64,000 nt of DNA from Achatina immaculata (GCA_009760885.1 CM019708.1:17536689-17600688); one strand, 5' to 3'. Counted from the first letter of the stretch, positions 1-10,436 are shown. Numbers and translations: made by a program. Notes: generated from the letters alone by a model not told the origin.

Positions 1-88
1 CGTTTCAAGCTCGACCCTCTGTTTGATCTGAAAGCCTCGTTTCAAGCTCGACTCTCTGTTTGATCTGAAAACCTCATTTCAAGCTTGT
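1..88. repeat. 37-bp tandem repeat cut by the window edge
   Basis: Two full units and part of a third, built on TTTCAAGCTCGA and CTGTTTGATCTGAAA, repeat with 37-bp spacing. The array probably continues to the left of the window. Confidence 0.85.
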
Positions 89-274
89 ACCGAACATGCC
101 GGAACATTTGTTTCCAAGCAATATGGCCAATATGCAATATTGCAAGCACAATGGAAGCAATATGGCTGTCCACGACCGCCAGTATTTATCTATACATCGT
201 GATAACTGATAAACGCATATAAGCTTGAGAGAACAGGATAGTTAGAAGTCTATGACACAGACTTAGACAAAGAA

Positions 275-335
275 AGAGAGACAGAGAGGTGGACGGACAG
301 ACGGACGGACAGACAGACAGAGAGACAGAGGCAGA
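275..335. repeat. GACA/GAGA-rich microsatellite
   Basis: Imperfect GACG, GACA and GAGA tetranucleotides. The antisense reading gives low-complexity Ser/Val/Cys/Leu frames that are not genes. Confidence 0.8.
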
Positions 336-339
336 GATA

Positions 340-1150
340 TGCGTGTTTGCAAAAACAAAAGAATCATATTCCACACAAATGAATGAGCTAGAAAACTTTT
401 AAAACTTTTAATAGTGTCACCTATTGGGAGTCTCATTCCCCCTCCCTGATCTGTGGGCGCACATCCCATTATTCTAACCAGCGAAGACATAAAGACCTTC
501 ACATCGCTTTGCGCCTATGTTTTTGTACTGTCAGCTGTTTGACTGTGTATAGTTGCTAAGCCTCATTGTTCATCGAGCTTCATCTACACCCGACAAGAAG
601 CTTCTGTATTAGTTTATGTGTGACTTTTCAGTTCTTTGACCTTGTTTGTTTAGGAGTTGTATGCATGCTGTCAATATTAGAAAGCTTTTCTATAGTCCTG
701 ATCCTTGGTGATAAGCTTTTAAAGTGAGAAATAACGAAACGTTTGCACGAATTTGTACTCACAGACTGAAACTCATCATAAACTTTACTGCCTTTCACCC
801 GCTTTGGAGCTTAGGCCACGGATATAGGCTCTCCAGTCGTACCTATTCTTGGATTTGTTCTCTGCATCCTTCCTTGTGTGTCCCTTGTCTCTGAGCGCTG
901 TCATAATTTCCCTTCTTCAAACAGCCCTAGGTCTTACTTGATGTCTATTTCTCTGAGGATTCCACGTCACACACTGAAACTACCTTGTATATATTTTAAA
1001 AAATGTTTGGTTGTTGTTATTGTTGTTCCTATAGGGCTAGCCATTAGCAGACCGTAAATGTATGTCTGTGTCTGAAATAGGGTACCTGTGGGAGACTGAA
1101 TTTATTGCGAGGAAATTTCTGTTATTACACCTGTTTCCTTTCCTGGGTAT
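340..1150. other. Unassigned unique sequence
   Basis: AT-rich, with no recognisable exon, RNA or element. A short minus-strand open stretch near 420-500 (LPIGDTI in one frame) has weak splice-like edges, which is not enough for a call. Confidence 0.4.
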
Positions 1151-1154
1151 TATG

Positions 1155-1545
1155 GCTGATCATCATCATCATCATCATCAGAGGCCGTGCCGACTGGCGT
1201 TGGTTATTATGCTTCTCCAGAGTACCCGATCCTTCATGCAGGCCATCAGTTCAGTTGGTGATCTCCTCTCACACCATCCTGTCAGACTGTCCAGCATCAT
1301 TTCTCTTGGTCTTCCTCTTGATCTTCTTCTTTCTATTTTTCCTGTTGTTATAATATTTTCAATGCCCCCTCTTCTCATTGCATGTCCTATGAAAGTACAT
1401 TGTCTCTCTCTCTTATCTTTTTCACAAGGTTTTTTTGTCTCTCCAGCTCTTCTCACACATTCTTCATTAGTTATTTTTGCTGTCCAGGGGATTCGCAACA
1501 TTCTTCTAATAAACCACATTTCTGCTGCTTCCAATGATTATGGCT
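1155..1545 (-). mobile_element. LINE-A 3' end (non-LTR retrotransposon), 5'-truncated
   Basis: Read on the minus strand this is the C-terminal region that follows the reverse transcriptase domain. It is open for 118 residues (1534-1178): EAAEMWFIRRMLRIPWT, then a GHAMRRGG block, then the basic SRGRPREMMLDSL motif and a stop. The 3' end is an ATG-repeat tail (CAT repeats on the plus strand at 1159-1182). Such 5'-truncated copies with short-repeat tails are typical of target-primed reverse transcription. Relatives lie at 2815, 16634, 20600, 34650 and 47332. No RT catalytic core remains. Confidence 0.85.
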
Positions 1546-1569
1546 GATGTCAGCCGCATTAAAGACTCG

Positions 1570-1820
1570 GATAATTAAGCACTTTTCCCGCCGTGTTCGA
1601 TATCCGAATGGTTAGTGCGCTGTTTCTAGTAGCTAGACGGTTATTCGCCTTGCCGGAGTTCTTGACTGGAGTCCCAGATAATCCTCCTGTTATTTTTCTT
1701 TCCCTCAAATCTAAAGCACTTGCCTACTATTTTTCGAATGCTAACCGTGCACATCTGAACTAAATTGCTTGATTATAATTTGCGGACTAATTTTTGTGAT
1801 AATGAGTTTGAAAATTACTG
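1570..1820. other. Possible decayed tRNA-like SINE head in otherwise blank sequence
   Basis: ATGGTTAGTGCGCTG near 1608 resembles a pol III A box, and a degenerate B-box-like stretch follows about 50 bases on. There is no matching body or tail, so this is only a suggestion. Confidence 0.2.
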
Positions 1821-1828
1821 GACCTTTA

Positions 1829-1940
1829 AGACTGATTGGTTCATTACTTAAAACCATCATCTGATTGGTTCATTATTTAAGACTGTCACCTGATTGGTTC
1901 ATTAAGACTGTCATTTGATTGGTTCATTATTTAAAGCCTT
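1829..1940. repeat. Short tandem repeat containing CTGATTGGTTCATTA
   Basis: Four degenerate units of roughly 25-34 bp, each with an ATTGG (inverted CCAAT) pentamer. Too degenerate to propose a regulatory role. Confidence 0.7.
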
Positions 1941-2227
1941 TTGCACTTTATTTATTTATTTTTTTTTAGTCTTTATTTATTATACAAGTATATTCATTCA
2001 TTAAATGAGGCAGTAGAGCAAAGATGATTGATCTAGAGACAGCGCGCTTTCACTTTTATTGCTATCAGGGATCCAAAAACTAATCTTGACCGTATTCTAC
2101 CTTCTAATGGCGTTCCTGTTATCTTCTGTTCTTCACCTTGTTCAGTGGAGTAGGGAACAATGTGGTCCTTATGACGGTGGCATTTGCCGGATGCCTATTT
2201 TTGGTTGAATAAATCAATCAATTTGCA

Positions 2228-2815
2228 TACCTTGGCAGCTACATAGAGCAGGATGGTGATATCAGAAAGGAAATTAGAATTAGAACTGCAAATGCAGCAT
2301 CGATCTTGACAACATATTTCAAAAGTTATAAGCACAAAAACCAAGTTAAGACTATTCAATTCAAATGTAATATCCACCCTCATTTATGCTTGCGAAAGCT
2401 GGAAATCGACTAAAGAAATAGACAATAATTTAGACTCTTTGAAAACAAATGCCTAAGGAAAATACTCGGCATCAAGTGGAACGAATTCAAGAACAATGCA
2501 GAGATAAGGCAGATGATTGAACAACAACCAATCTCATGGGTGATCAGGAAAAGCAGATGGACATATGTTGGTCACGTAATGAGAAGAAACGATCAGAGAA
2601 TCCCAAAACAAGCTATCAAGTGGAACACAACAGGCCGAAGAAAAAGAGGCCGACCACGGGAAACTCTAAAGAGGACATTGTTAAGAGAGGTCAAATTAAC
2701 AGGCATAAAATCCTCTGATTACGTTGAAAAGCTCGCCGAAAACAGGAAAAATTGGCGAAATACCTTGCGAGCTTTAGGTGACGTTTAACGGCACGGGAAG
2801 GAAATAAGATATAGT
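2228..2815 (+). mobile_element. LINE-B C-terminal fragment
   Basis: A broken frame reads FAYLGSYIEQDGDIRKEIR, the block that follows the RT domain in many non-LTR elements. It continues through FENKCLRKILGIKW, RWTYVGHVMRRND and the basic RRKRGRPRETLKRTL region to a stop near 2788. A frameshift and stops around 2370-2440 kill it. The 3' end runs into a short GTCATC tail that abuts the tail of an opposite-strand LINE-A copy. Confidence 0.8.
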
Positions 2816-3305
2816 CATCGTCATCATCATCATCTGGCGTTGGCTATTATGCTTCTCCAAAGTACACGATCCTTCATGCAGGCCATCAGCTTAGTTCGTG
2901 ATCTCCTCTCACACCATCCCGTCAGACTCTCCAGTCTTCCTCTGGATCTTCTTCCCTCTATTTTTTCCTGTTGTTATAATATTTTCAATGCCTTCTCTTC
3001 TTATTGTATGTCCTATGAAAGTACATTGTCTCTCTTTTATTTTTATTTTTTATAAGATTTTTTTGTCTCTCCAGCTCTTCTCATAACATTCTTCATTAGT
3101 TATTTTTGCTGTCAAGGGAATTGGCAACATTCTTCTAATAAACCACATTTTTGTTCCTTCCAATGACTTTTGTGCAGATCTGCCTATTGTCCATGATTCA
3201 CTTCCATATAACAAGATATAACTCTCTTCCTAATATCTGTTCTGCATTTCCCATCTGAAGCTATTACTGCCCCAAAGTATTTGAATTTCTGCACCTGCTT
3301 TAGAT
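2815..3305 (-). mobile_element. LINE-A fragment, decayed
   Basis: It matches the minus-strand copy at 1155-1545 over the 3' region (CTTCTCCAAAGTACACGATC on plus) and extends further 5', adding an RT-proximal KFKYFGAVI-like block near 3280. Several frameshifts and an internal deletion break it. Its ATG-type tail meets the LINE-B tail head-on at about 2815-2836. Confidence 0.8.
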
Positions 3306-3334
3306 ATAAGATATATATAAGATATAAGAAGAAG

Positions 3335-3605
3335 ATTTTTGGTTAGCTGAGTAGTTAGGCGCTCAGTCTACTAATCCAAAGGTACCGGGTTCAAATCCCA
3401 GCAGTGGGGATATTTTTTTCTGACATCACCAAAAAGACCACGGGATCCACCCAGCCTCTAAAAAAACGGGTGCCAGAGAAATCTGAGAAGGTAAATGCGA
3501 CCAGACATGATACTGACCATATCACACTTTCATGTGCCGAAGGTCTTAGAAATACGGGCCTAACACCACGAGAGTTTTGCCTTTATCTATTTCTTGGGTT
3601 AGGCT
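3335..3605 (+). mobile_element. tRNA-derived SINE (SINE1)
   Basis: The head carries a pol III A box (TTAGCTGAGTAGTTAGGC) and a B box (GGGTTCAAATCCC) at tRNA-like spacing. The body contains CCACCCAGCCTCTAAAA, then GATACTGACCATATCACAC, then ATACGGGCCTAACACC. The same body occurs at 6904, 34025 and 50715, and its 3' part at 26125. It cannot be a functional tRNA because the arms do not close and the body is long. Confidence 0.82.
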
Positions 3606-3770
3606 AGGGCCTCCAAGTAAATCTTCATGTAAAATACGAAATCTTTACCTTGGACAACGCCTGAAATGCTTGAGAATCACGGAGCGGAGATCACACGAAG
3701 ACAGTGAAAGAGAAATCAAAGAAAATGTTACATTCAAGTAATGAAAGGTAAGTCAGTGAGTGCTTCTTAC

Positions 3771-3954
3771 CTGCAAGAGTTAGTTCTCGTGTCCTCGGGT
3801 TAAAGAAGATGGCCTGGCTGGAGTAGAGCTGTTCCTGGGCCATGTTTCTGAAGTGCCAGGACAAACTGACCGACAGAGTGGTGACCACAAACATGAAGCA
3901 CACAAAGATATGTAGACGGTATTGTTTGAGTAGTTCTACTCTGCTCCTGTCTTT
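3771..3954 (-). CDS. Second coding exon of the same gene, carrying the transmembrane segment
   Basis: This 184-nt exon lies between the acceptor TTGTTTCTATCTACAG and the donor CTTGCAG|GTAAGAAGC. It opens in phase 0, matching exon 1, and ends in phase 1. It encodes KDRSRVELLKQYRLH, a basic stretch, then the hydrophobic run IFVCFMFVVTTLSVSLSW, then an ectodomain start containing QEQLYSSQAIFFNPRTREL. Positive charges before the membrane segment, no signal peptide and a long polar N-terminus indicate type II topology (N-terminus inside). The downstream exons should lie below position 1, outside the window. The aromatic and NPRTRE stretch after the membrane loosely recalls type II ectodomain families such as the sarcoglycans, but I cannot assign one. 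Confidence 0.72.
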
Positions 3955-3961
3955 CTGTAGA

Positions 3962-4760
3962 TAGAAACAAGGATTTGTCTAAGTACTCATCTGTAACAAG
4001 GATTTGTCTCAGTATTCATCTGTAACAATGATTTGTCTCAGTACTCATCTGTAACAATGATTTGTCTCAGTACTCATCTGTAACAAGGATTTGTCTCAGT
4101 ACTCATCTGTAACAAGGATTTGTCTCAGTACTCATCTGTAACAAGGATTTGTCTCAGTACTCATCTGTAACAAGGATTTGTCTCAGTACTCATCTGTAAC
4201 AAGGATTTGTCTCAGTACTCATCTGTAACAAGGATTTGTCTCAGTACTCATCTGTAACAAGGATTTGTCTCAGTACTCATCTGTAACAAGGATTTGTCTC
4301 AGTACTCATCTGTAACAAGGACTTGTGTCATTACTCATCTATAACAAGGATTTATGTCAATTCTTATCTAAGACAAGGATTTGTGCCAATACTTATCTAA
4401 AACAAAGATTTGTGTCAATACGTATCTAAAACAAGGATTTTTCTCAGTACTCACCTATAATAAAAATTTATGTCAATACTTATCTAAAACAAGGATGTGT
4501 GTCCGTGCTCACCGAAAACAAAGATTTGTATCAATACTAATTTACAACATGGACTTGTGTCAATGATCATCTAAACCAAGGATTTATGTCGATCCCTAAA
4601 GCAAGGATTTGTGTCAGTACAAATACCCGCATGAAACATTGACTGTGCTTGTGCTTACCTGCAGCAAAGATTTGTGTTAGTAGATGCTTGAAACAAGGAT
4701 TTCTCCTAATATTCATTTGAAAGAAAGTTTTGTCTTAATAGTTATCCGAAACAAGAGTTT
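3962..4760. repeat. 29-bp minisatellite beside exon 2
   Basis: Units containing AAGGATTTGTCTCAGTACTC repeat every 29 bp. Those at about 3990-4320 are nearly identical; beyond that they decay progressively to about 4760. The array starts within a few bases of the exon 2 acceptor. On the gene's strand each unit contains CCTTGTTACAG, an acceptor-like sequence. Confidence 0.9.
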
Positions 4761-5022
4761 GTGCTAATACTAATTATATTATGGATCTAAGAAGAACAAC
4801 TGATAAGTTGTGATTTTGTGACTGGAGAACGACCAAGCAGGATTATGTCCCCTTTTCATGCATGCTTCCTGATAACAGACTGTGTTATAAAATTCTGGCA
4901 AAGAAACGGAATGTCCATGTGGTTTCTTTCATAGTGGAGCTAACAGAGAAACCTGAAAACTTGATTTGTTAAAAAAATATTATTTTATTTCATTACTTCT
5001 GAAAAATAAAGACAGGTGTTTT

Positions 5023-5673
5023 ATGAGTGCCATACTCCCGTTAAAAGTGGCCACAGTCGAATCTTGCACCTGTTCTATTTTTGGTTGTTGTTGTTCTTGT
5101 TGTATTTACGACGCGCCCATCAAAACGCCTTCCTCTGTGTCTCTTGATACTGTATCCCACCTTCGCCCTTCCTCTCTTTTCCCTTCAAATGATTTCTCAA
5201 GAAAGGCCTTCGCTATAATACTCCCGCTTTACGTGATCAAAAGTCTTGCATGTATTCTTGCTATATTTTTATATTATTTATTTCTATATTTCAATATTAA
5301 AATTCTTCTTTGCTTTTTTTTCCTTTTAATGAAATACGCTCCATTGTTATGTATATCCATGTCTAGAGTTTTGGCGCTTGTTCATATCAAGTCGAGAATT
5401 TTTCACACAGAGTTGGAACTGCACATGAACAAAAGCTTCCATTCTTTCACAAGAGCCTGCCAGCTGAAGATCGCACGCTGCGCACGTTATGTCCCGCGAT
5501 TTATTGAATGTATTGAAAGCTCTAACTCATCTGCAGAGATCGTCGCAATGACCTTATCGCGACACAACAGGGGGGACGGGGGGTACCGTCTGTATTTTGT
5601 CCAGATACATGACGCCGACCATTTGATGTTACAGATAGGTGGATCTCTATCACGGGTCTCATGGAATTTCTAG
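5023..5673 (+). CDS. Hypothetical 216-residue open frame, antisense within intron 1
   Basis: The open frame runs from an ATG at 5023 to a TAG at 5671; the frame stays open upstream to 4966. Unlike other long frames here it is not built on a tandem repeat. The predicted protein has a Cys-rich stretch (CTCSIFGCCCSCC, partly from a TTG-rich tract), then about 50 very hydrophobic residues that could span the membrane twice, then a basic C-terminal half. No domain is recognised and no retrotransposon motif is seen. An open frame this long is unusual at this base composition, but no splice, promoter or homology evidence supports expression. It may be chance or a decayed mobile-element gene. Confidence 0.2.
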   Translation: MSAILPLKVATVESCTCSIFGCCCSCCIYDAPIKTPSSVSLDTVSHLRPSSLFPSNDFSRKAFAIILPLYVIKSLACILAIFLYYLFLYFNIKILLCFFFLLMKYAPLLCISMSRVLALVHIKSRIFHTELELHMNKSFHSFTRACQLKIARCARYVPRFIECIESSNSSAEIVAMTLSRHNRGDGGYRLYFVQIHDADHLMLQIGGSLSRVSWNF

Positions 5674-5699
5674 ATCTCGTTTCATAAATACACACACAA

Positions 5700-6469
5700 A
5701 AAAACGTGGACGGGTTTCATGGGTTTAAAAAAAAAAGTTTTGGAGGAAATTAAACAGAGGGAAAAAATATGAAAAACAAATTAAAAGCATTTTAGCCAGA
5801 TCAAAAGGCACAACAACCTGCTGACAGAATTTTGCTAGAGGAAAGTGATAAGGATTAAAAAAAAATAAATCAAGACAAAAACGATGCATATAGGAGCAAA
5901 AAGCATAAGTCGTAAGTCAAGAAACACACGGACCAGTATGTTATAAGAGAGCGGATATTTTTGGAAGTTTGGGGATTTAACGCCCTTGGCTTAATGTAAA
6001 TTGTTAAAAATTTTCTTAATAGCTTCCCTTGAGAACTCGTGACTGAAGACTGTTCTTGGCCTGATCGTCAGAAAAATCTCTTACAGTTAATGCTCGTGAA
6101 TGAGAATTTGTCTACGACACTCGAAATCCAGTTGCATTCGAGAATGATTCGTTGTAAGGATGAGAAGTGAGTGAGTTCGTGAGTTGTAGTTAGGAACAGT
6201 TGTTTGTTAGGACGTAGGCTGAAAGTTGTGTGCTAGCGTTTTGTTAGTTCTTATGGCGATGACTGTAGTTTATCTAGTAAACCGCCCAGAACTACATTCT
6301 TCTTGTTGTAACGTGCGGTTTGATATATTATAGCAGTATAGGAGACAATCATGTAAATTACCATAGGGCATTTAGAGCCCTTGGTTTGTAATCATCTTTG
6401 GACTTCCGATGTGACCTTTCCAGAGATTTCTAGAAATGTCACGAGACCAAGGAAGGTCTCTTGGCGGTG
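5700..6469. other. Unassigned intronic sequence
   Basis: AT-rich with several A runs. No exon, LINE block or array is visible. Confidence 0.4.
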
Positions 6470-6903
6470 ATTTTGGTTGAGTGAGTTTCGCTTTATAGAT
6501 TATTCAAAGGCATTTGACTGTGTACAACACCAGAAACTTTAGGAAATAATTGAGAAAAAGGGAATTTCCACCACGTTAACGTCGCTGCTGTATCTAGATC
6601 ACCAGGCAGCAGTAAGAATAAATGGTGGAACAACAGTTTGATCTGACATAAAACAAGGGGTCTGTAAGGGGTGCATTCTGTCGCCTTACTTATTTAACTT
6701 GTATACTGAAAATATAATGAGGAATGTTAGAAAAGATGTAGACAAAGAATATTACGAAAATATATAAACTAGGAAAAAAGTAGGAACAGTTTTATTACTT
6801 AACGAGTACACAGTTGTGAAGTTTCGGCGTGAGCCTTAATCATGCAAAAATACACCGGACAAAGAAATAGAGAGAGGAGATAAAATATAACTTCACATGA
6901 ATG

Positions 6904-7160
6904 GGATGTCTGAGTGGCGAAGTGGTTAGTGCACTGGTCTCTCATGGCGAAGGTCGGGGGTTCGAATCCGGCCGGCGGCACCCCAGTCACCCAGCTGTAG
7001 AAATGGGCACCCGACTTCCTCTGGAGTTGGGGAAGGAAAAGGCGGCCAGGCGTGATACTGACCATATCACCCTCTAGTGTGCTGACAGGTCAAGGAAAAT
7101 ATGGGCACTAACACCATGTCCCTGTGTGCCTCCAAGGCATGACAGGGTCACCTTTACCTT
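6904..7160 (+). mobile_element. tRNA-derived SINE1, flanked by a 12-bp target duplication
   Basis: It carries an A box (GTGGCGAAGTGGTTAGTGC) and a B box (GGGTTCGAATCC), then the shared SINE1 body with GATACTGACCATATCACC and GGGCACTAACACC. TTCACATGAATG flanks it at 6892-6903 and 7161-7172. It therefore inserted into the 515-bp element after that element had entered LINE-C. Confidence 0.88.
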
Positions 7161-7182
7161 TTCACATGAATGCTGTGTTTAA

Positions 7183-7272
7183 AAAAAAATCAAATAAAAT
7201 GAATAGAGCACTTAGCTTATGAAGCGTTACAAGTTACAGCTAAGTGCTCTATTCATTTTATTTGATTTTTTT
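7183..7272. repeat. Perfect palindrome, 35-bp arms and a 20-nt spacer
   Basis: Arms at 7183-7217 and 7238-7272 are exact reverse complements (TGAATAGAGCACTTAGCT against AGCTAAGTGCTCTATTCA at the inner end). The right arm ends at the junction with the 10-bp target duplication, so the hairpin forms the terminus of the 515-bp insertion. Confidence 0.92.
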
Positions 7273-8109
7273 AATATTACGATCCCATACAAACTGGAAG
7301 TTATGAAATACCAGAGATTAGATATGCTGATGACACTATATTACCGTCCACAGCACGAAAAGGAATGGAAAAAGTAAGTATGTCAGTCCGCAAGTAGAGT
7401 GAGGAGCAAAACCTCTATATTAATGCGAAGAAAACTAGATTGATGACAACTGACAAAACAAATAAGGCAGCTGAAATATATATCAATAAAGAAAAATTGG
7501 ATGAAGTGGAGAGTTTTGAATATCTTGGATCACTGCTAACTAACAATGGAGATACAATGATGGAAATTAAAAGGAAGACATCTATCAGTCTTCAAACTGT
7601 TAAACAACTAAAGAAGATGTGGAGAGGAACAGACTTAACTACAAAAATAAGATTTTTAAGTGCATGCATCTTTCCCATCGCAACATATGCCTGTGAGACC
7701 TGGGCACTTAACAAAACAGCTGAGAAACACATAAATGTCTTTGAATGCAAATGCTACAGAAGAGTCCTTCAAATACCATGGACACATACACACAAAGAAC
7801 AAATATATCAATACTACATGAAATTAATATTAAAGAAGATTGGCTAGTAAGGAAGATTAGACAGAGAACATTTAAATATTTTAGACACATTAAACTACAT
7901 GATAATTTATAGAAGACGGTTTTGAAAGGGCGCATAACGGGAAAAAGAAAGAGAGGAAGACCAAGGCGAAGGTCGCTGCAAGATATCGTTGATAATCTGC
8001 AAATGGATGCATCAGCAGCAGGGCATCTTGCTCACAACCGAGAGGCCTACAGGAGAGCTGTTAGGGAGGCAAAGTTCCCCATGGGACATACAAATGACTG
8101 ACTGATAGC

Positions 8110-8560
8110 TGCGGCATCTTCTCCTTAGACGCTGGGTTGCTCTGGCCAGTCTATAACTCTTTATGCTGAAGCTGGAGAGTAGTTCTGGCGTCCCTTTATG
8201 AGGAGGGGGGGGGGCGGGGGTGAAGACGCTTGTCCCATGAGGCAAACAGCAACATAAGACTGATAACTGATAAGCCAGCGTTAGGGTTAGCGAACCATAG
8301 CCGACCAAGACCCTGTCCCACCTCTCCGTTCATACCCCCAGTAACAGCCCTAACCTGGCTAAGGAGGCAGAAATCGCCATAGTCCCCATGGTGGTGGAGT
8401 CTGCATTGTACACCCCCTGCTTTAGCTGTACTCAGGGACTGAAAAAAGTAGCTGCTATAACCCGCTCCCACCCCGATACGATGCCGTGCCTCAACATCTC
8501 TACAGCATCGGCCGCAAAGAACAACAGCTCGCAGCTACAGGGAGTTCGTACAAGTACAGG
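8110..8560. mobile_element. Dispersed repeat REP1, copy 1
   Basis: Shared blocks are GACCAAGACCCTGTCCCACC, CCCCATGGTGGTGGAGTCTG, a CACACCCCCTGCTTT block, and GCATCGGCCGCAAAGAACAA followed by GCTCGCAGCTACAGGGAG. The same order recurs at 25565, 45055 and 48272, and degenerately at 21650. It abuts the 3' end of LINE-C. A minus-strand frame (GSLTLTLAYQL) is partly kept between copies. The class is unknown. Confidence 0.8.
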
Positions 8561-8564
8561 CATG

Positions 8565-9178
8565 AGACACGGTGTTAAAGTTGTCGTTGCCTGCTACCAA
8601 AAGAGCTAACAGCTTAATTTTTCACCTGTTTTTCTATTATTTATTTATTTAGTTATTGTGGTCATTTTCCCGAAATACTGGATTATTGTACGCTCTTCAT
8701 TTATAAGTACTCATTTTATTTTCTGACATAGTCGTTCCTGCCAGCTTTCCTCACTCTTTCTATCTTTTTTGTAAAACCGAACCATATACCTTTGTTTACC
8801 TTTGTTATTAGGTAATGTTTCCCACGGTCTTTACCAGAAAGTCTACGCAGCAGAAATTTGGCAAAGAATACAAAATGGCAGCCACCACGATCGTCTTCCC
8901 ATGGATCAGTGAGATCAAGGGAGATAATGTCTCTTCCACCAAGTAGCTATGAAAACAAAATATGTCCGCTGCGGGGCGCTAAAGTAGTTTAAATTAGATT
9001 CTAATTTCATCGCATTCAGTATCATCCATATTTGGACTTCAATTATGCTTGATGTCTTTGTGAACACGTTGTGTTGGAAAGACATCGCCTGGTGGTCTTC
9101 AGTGTAATGTGCACTTTCTTATAAAGATCTTCAAAAGATAAACAAAGAGTATACGGAAAACCAGAAGTTTTATAGTAC
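8565..9178. other. Unassigned intronic sequence
   Basis: No gene, element or array recognised. Confidence 0.4.
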
Positions 9179-9234
9179 GAGCCCTCTGTAGATCCTTTGG
9201 CTGACATCTTGCCTACGCCCAGCGTTCTTAAATA

Positions 9235-9350
9235 TTCTTCCTTCCTTCCTTCCTTCCTTCCTTCCCTCCCTCCCTCCTTCCTTCCCTCCTTCCTTCCTTC
9301 CTTCCTTCCCTCCCTCCTTCCTTCCTTCCTTCCTGCCTTCCTTCCTTCAC
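9235..9350. repeat. CTTC/CCTC microsatellite
   Basis: CTTC tetramers with CCTC variants. The copy in the second duplicate (11568-11604) is far shorter, showing length change after duplication. Confidence 0.95.
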
Positions 9351-9522
9351 AAACCATCTTTACACCTGCATAAAACTATAAAACCAGAAAAGCAAGTTAG
9401 ATACGAATGAAAGGAGAAAAAATGTTTAAAATCTAGAAAAGAAATCTGTGGGAACTTGTTCTCGCATATATACGTGACATACTGTATGTTTAAGTACTTT
9501 ACGCCCAACAGACATAATCAAA

Positions 9523-9523
9523 T

Positions 9524-9558
<35 letters not shown>
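9523..9558. repeat. TTG microsatellite
   Basis: About 12 TTG units. The partner in the second duplicate near 11780 is shorter and interrupted. Confidence 0.95.
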
Positions 9559-9839
9559 AAGAACTGAAATAGATTTAAATCCTAACAGCAGCATTAAATA
9601 TTTGGTAAAGAGCAGAGACGAGAGTTAGACATTTTCAGACATGGTTCACAACAGGAAAAAAAAATATAACAGCGAGAGAAACAGTTTTTTTTTTTTTTGC
9701 ATGCATTTCTGTCTCCCCATACAACAAGTATTTTATTTCCGTTTAAATATCTCTTATTTTTTCGGTTATTTTACTTGATAAAATATTGTATTTTGCGCCT
9801 ACATCCCGTCCTTCATGCACAGACAGCTCGTCTTTTTAT

Positions 9840-10070
9840 AAACTTACAGCCCTTTCTTGATACACCGGCAGCCAATTTTTAATACACCGACAGCTCGTCT
9901 TTCATGTACTGACAGTCCGTCTTTCATGTACTGACAGTCCGTCTTTCATGTACTGACAGCCCGTCTTTCATGCATTGACAGCCCATCCTTCAAACACCGA
10001 CAGCCCGTCATTCAGACACCGACAACCTATCTTTCATACATCGATAGCCCGCCACTCATACACCCCGCGT
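9840..10070. repeat. 22-bp minisatellite
   Basis: Units with CGTCTTTCATGTACTGACAG repeat at 22 bp, homogeneous in the middle and degenerate at the edges. The second duplicate carries a shorter version at 12060-12290. Confidence 0.85.
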
Positions 10071-10436
10071 GTACAGCGTAATCACTTGTGCCAGTTTGCT
10101 TGTGCAGATTTTCTATTTCCAGAACAAAGTTTCTCCCCAAGGCCGGCTGGCCGAAGACCAGCTTTTAAAGCTGAATCAAGTGAAGAGCGCCGGCAATAGG
10201 CCTAAATTCACAAATTTGGCATGAGAAAACGCTTCGCTATTGGTTCTGCTGTTTTCTCAAACAGCCTTTCACCGCTTTACAGAGAGTGTTTTATGCAGGA
10301 AAATGTCAGATGTTAAAACTGCTGAAAAATTCACCTGTATAAAAATATTCCACGATTCTGATTTTTACCATTTTTTTTTTTTTTTACAGTGAGAATAGAT
10401 CAGTTTAAGTGTTAGACTTGCCTGCGAAGTTGGCAG

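Larger units (their letters stand above)
6758..7272. mobile_element. 515-bp insertion in the LINE-C RT, with a 10-bp target duplication
   Basis: The decamer AATATTACGA occurs at 6748-6757 and again at 7273-7282, exactly where the RT frame is broken. Removing the insert and one copy joins ...DKEYY to DPIQTG... in frame. The insert contains a SINE1 copy (6904-7160) and ends in a 35-bp-arm palindrome. It has no clear terminal inverted repeats and no coding capacity. A 9-10-bp duplication would suit a Mutator-like or retroposed element; the class is unresolved. Confidence 0.8.
6470..8107 (+). mobile_element. LINE-C reverse transcriptase relic, interrupted by nested insertions
   Basis: This is the best-preserved RT in the window. 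Motif A reads FIDYSKAFDCV (from 6492), the next block reads GVCKGCILSPYLFNLY, and motif C reads RYADDT (7318-7335). After it come FEYLGSLLTNNGD, an ACETWALNKTAEKH block, KRKRGRPRR and a C-terminus ending at GHTND with a GACTGACTGA-type tail. The frame is broken by a 515-bp insertion (6758-7272), two stops before it, one near 7397 and a frameshift near 7836. Reading across the insertion restores the frame. It is 5'-truncated, with no endonuclease. Relatives lie at 23885, 40710, 42068 and 57010. Confidence 0.88.

Noticed and set aside
1062..1547. 161-codon plus-strand frame
   Set aside because: It is the antisense of a LINE-A coding region; His and Ser runs come from the CAT tail.
3340..3410. 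Functional tRNA gene
   Set aside because: A and B boxes are present, but the acceptor stem does not close and the sequence continues into a dispersed SINE body. The heads at 6904, 20355 and 50715 were rejected likewise.
3962..4345. CRISPR array (29-bp repeats)
   Set aside because: Units are directly adjacent with no unique spacers, no cas genes, and the setting is eukaryotic. The same applies to the other 29-bp arrays.
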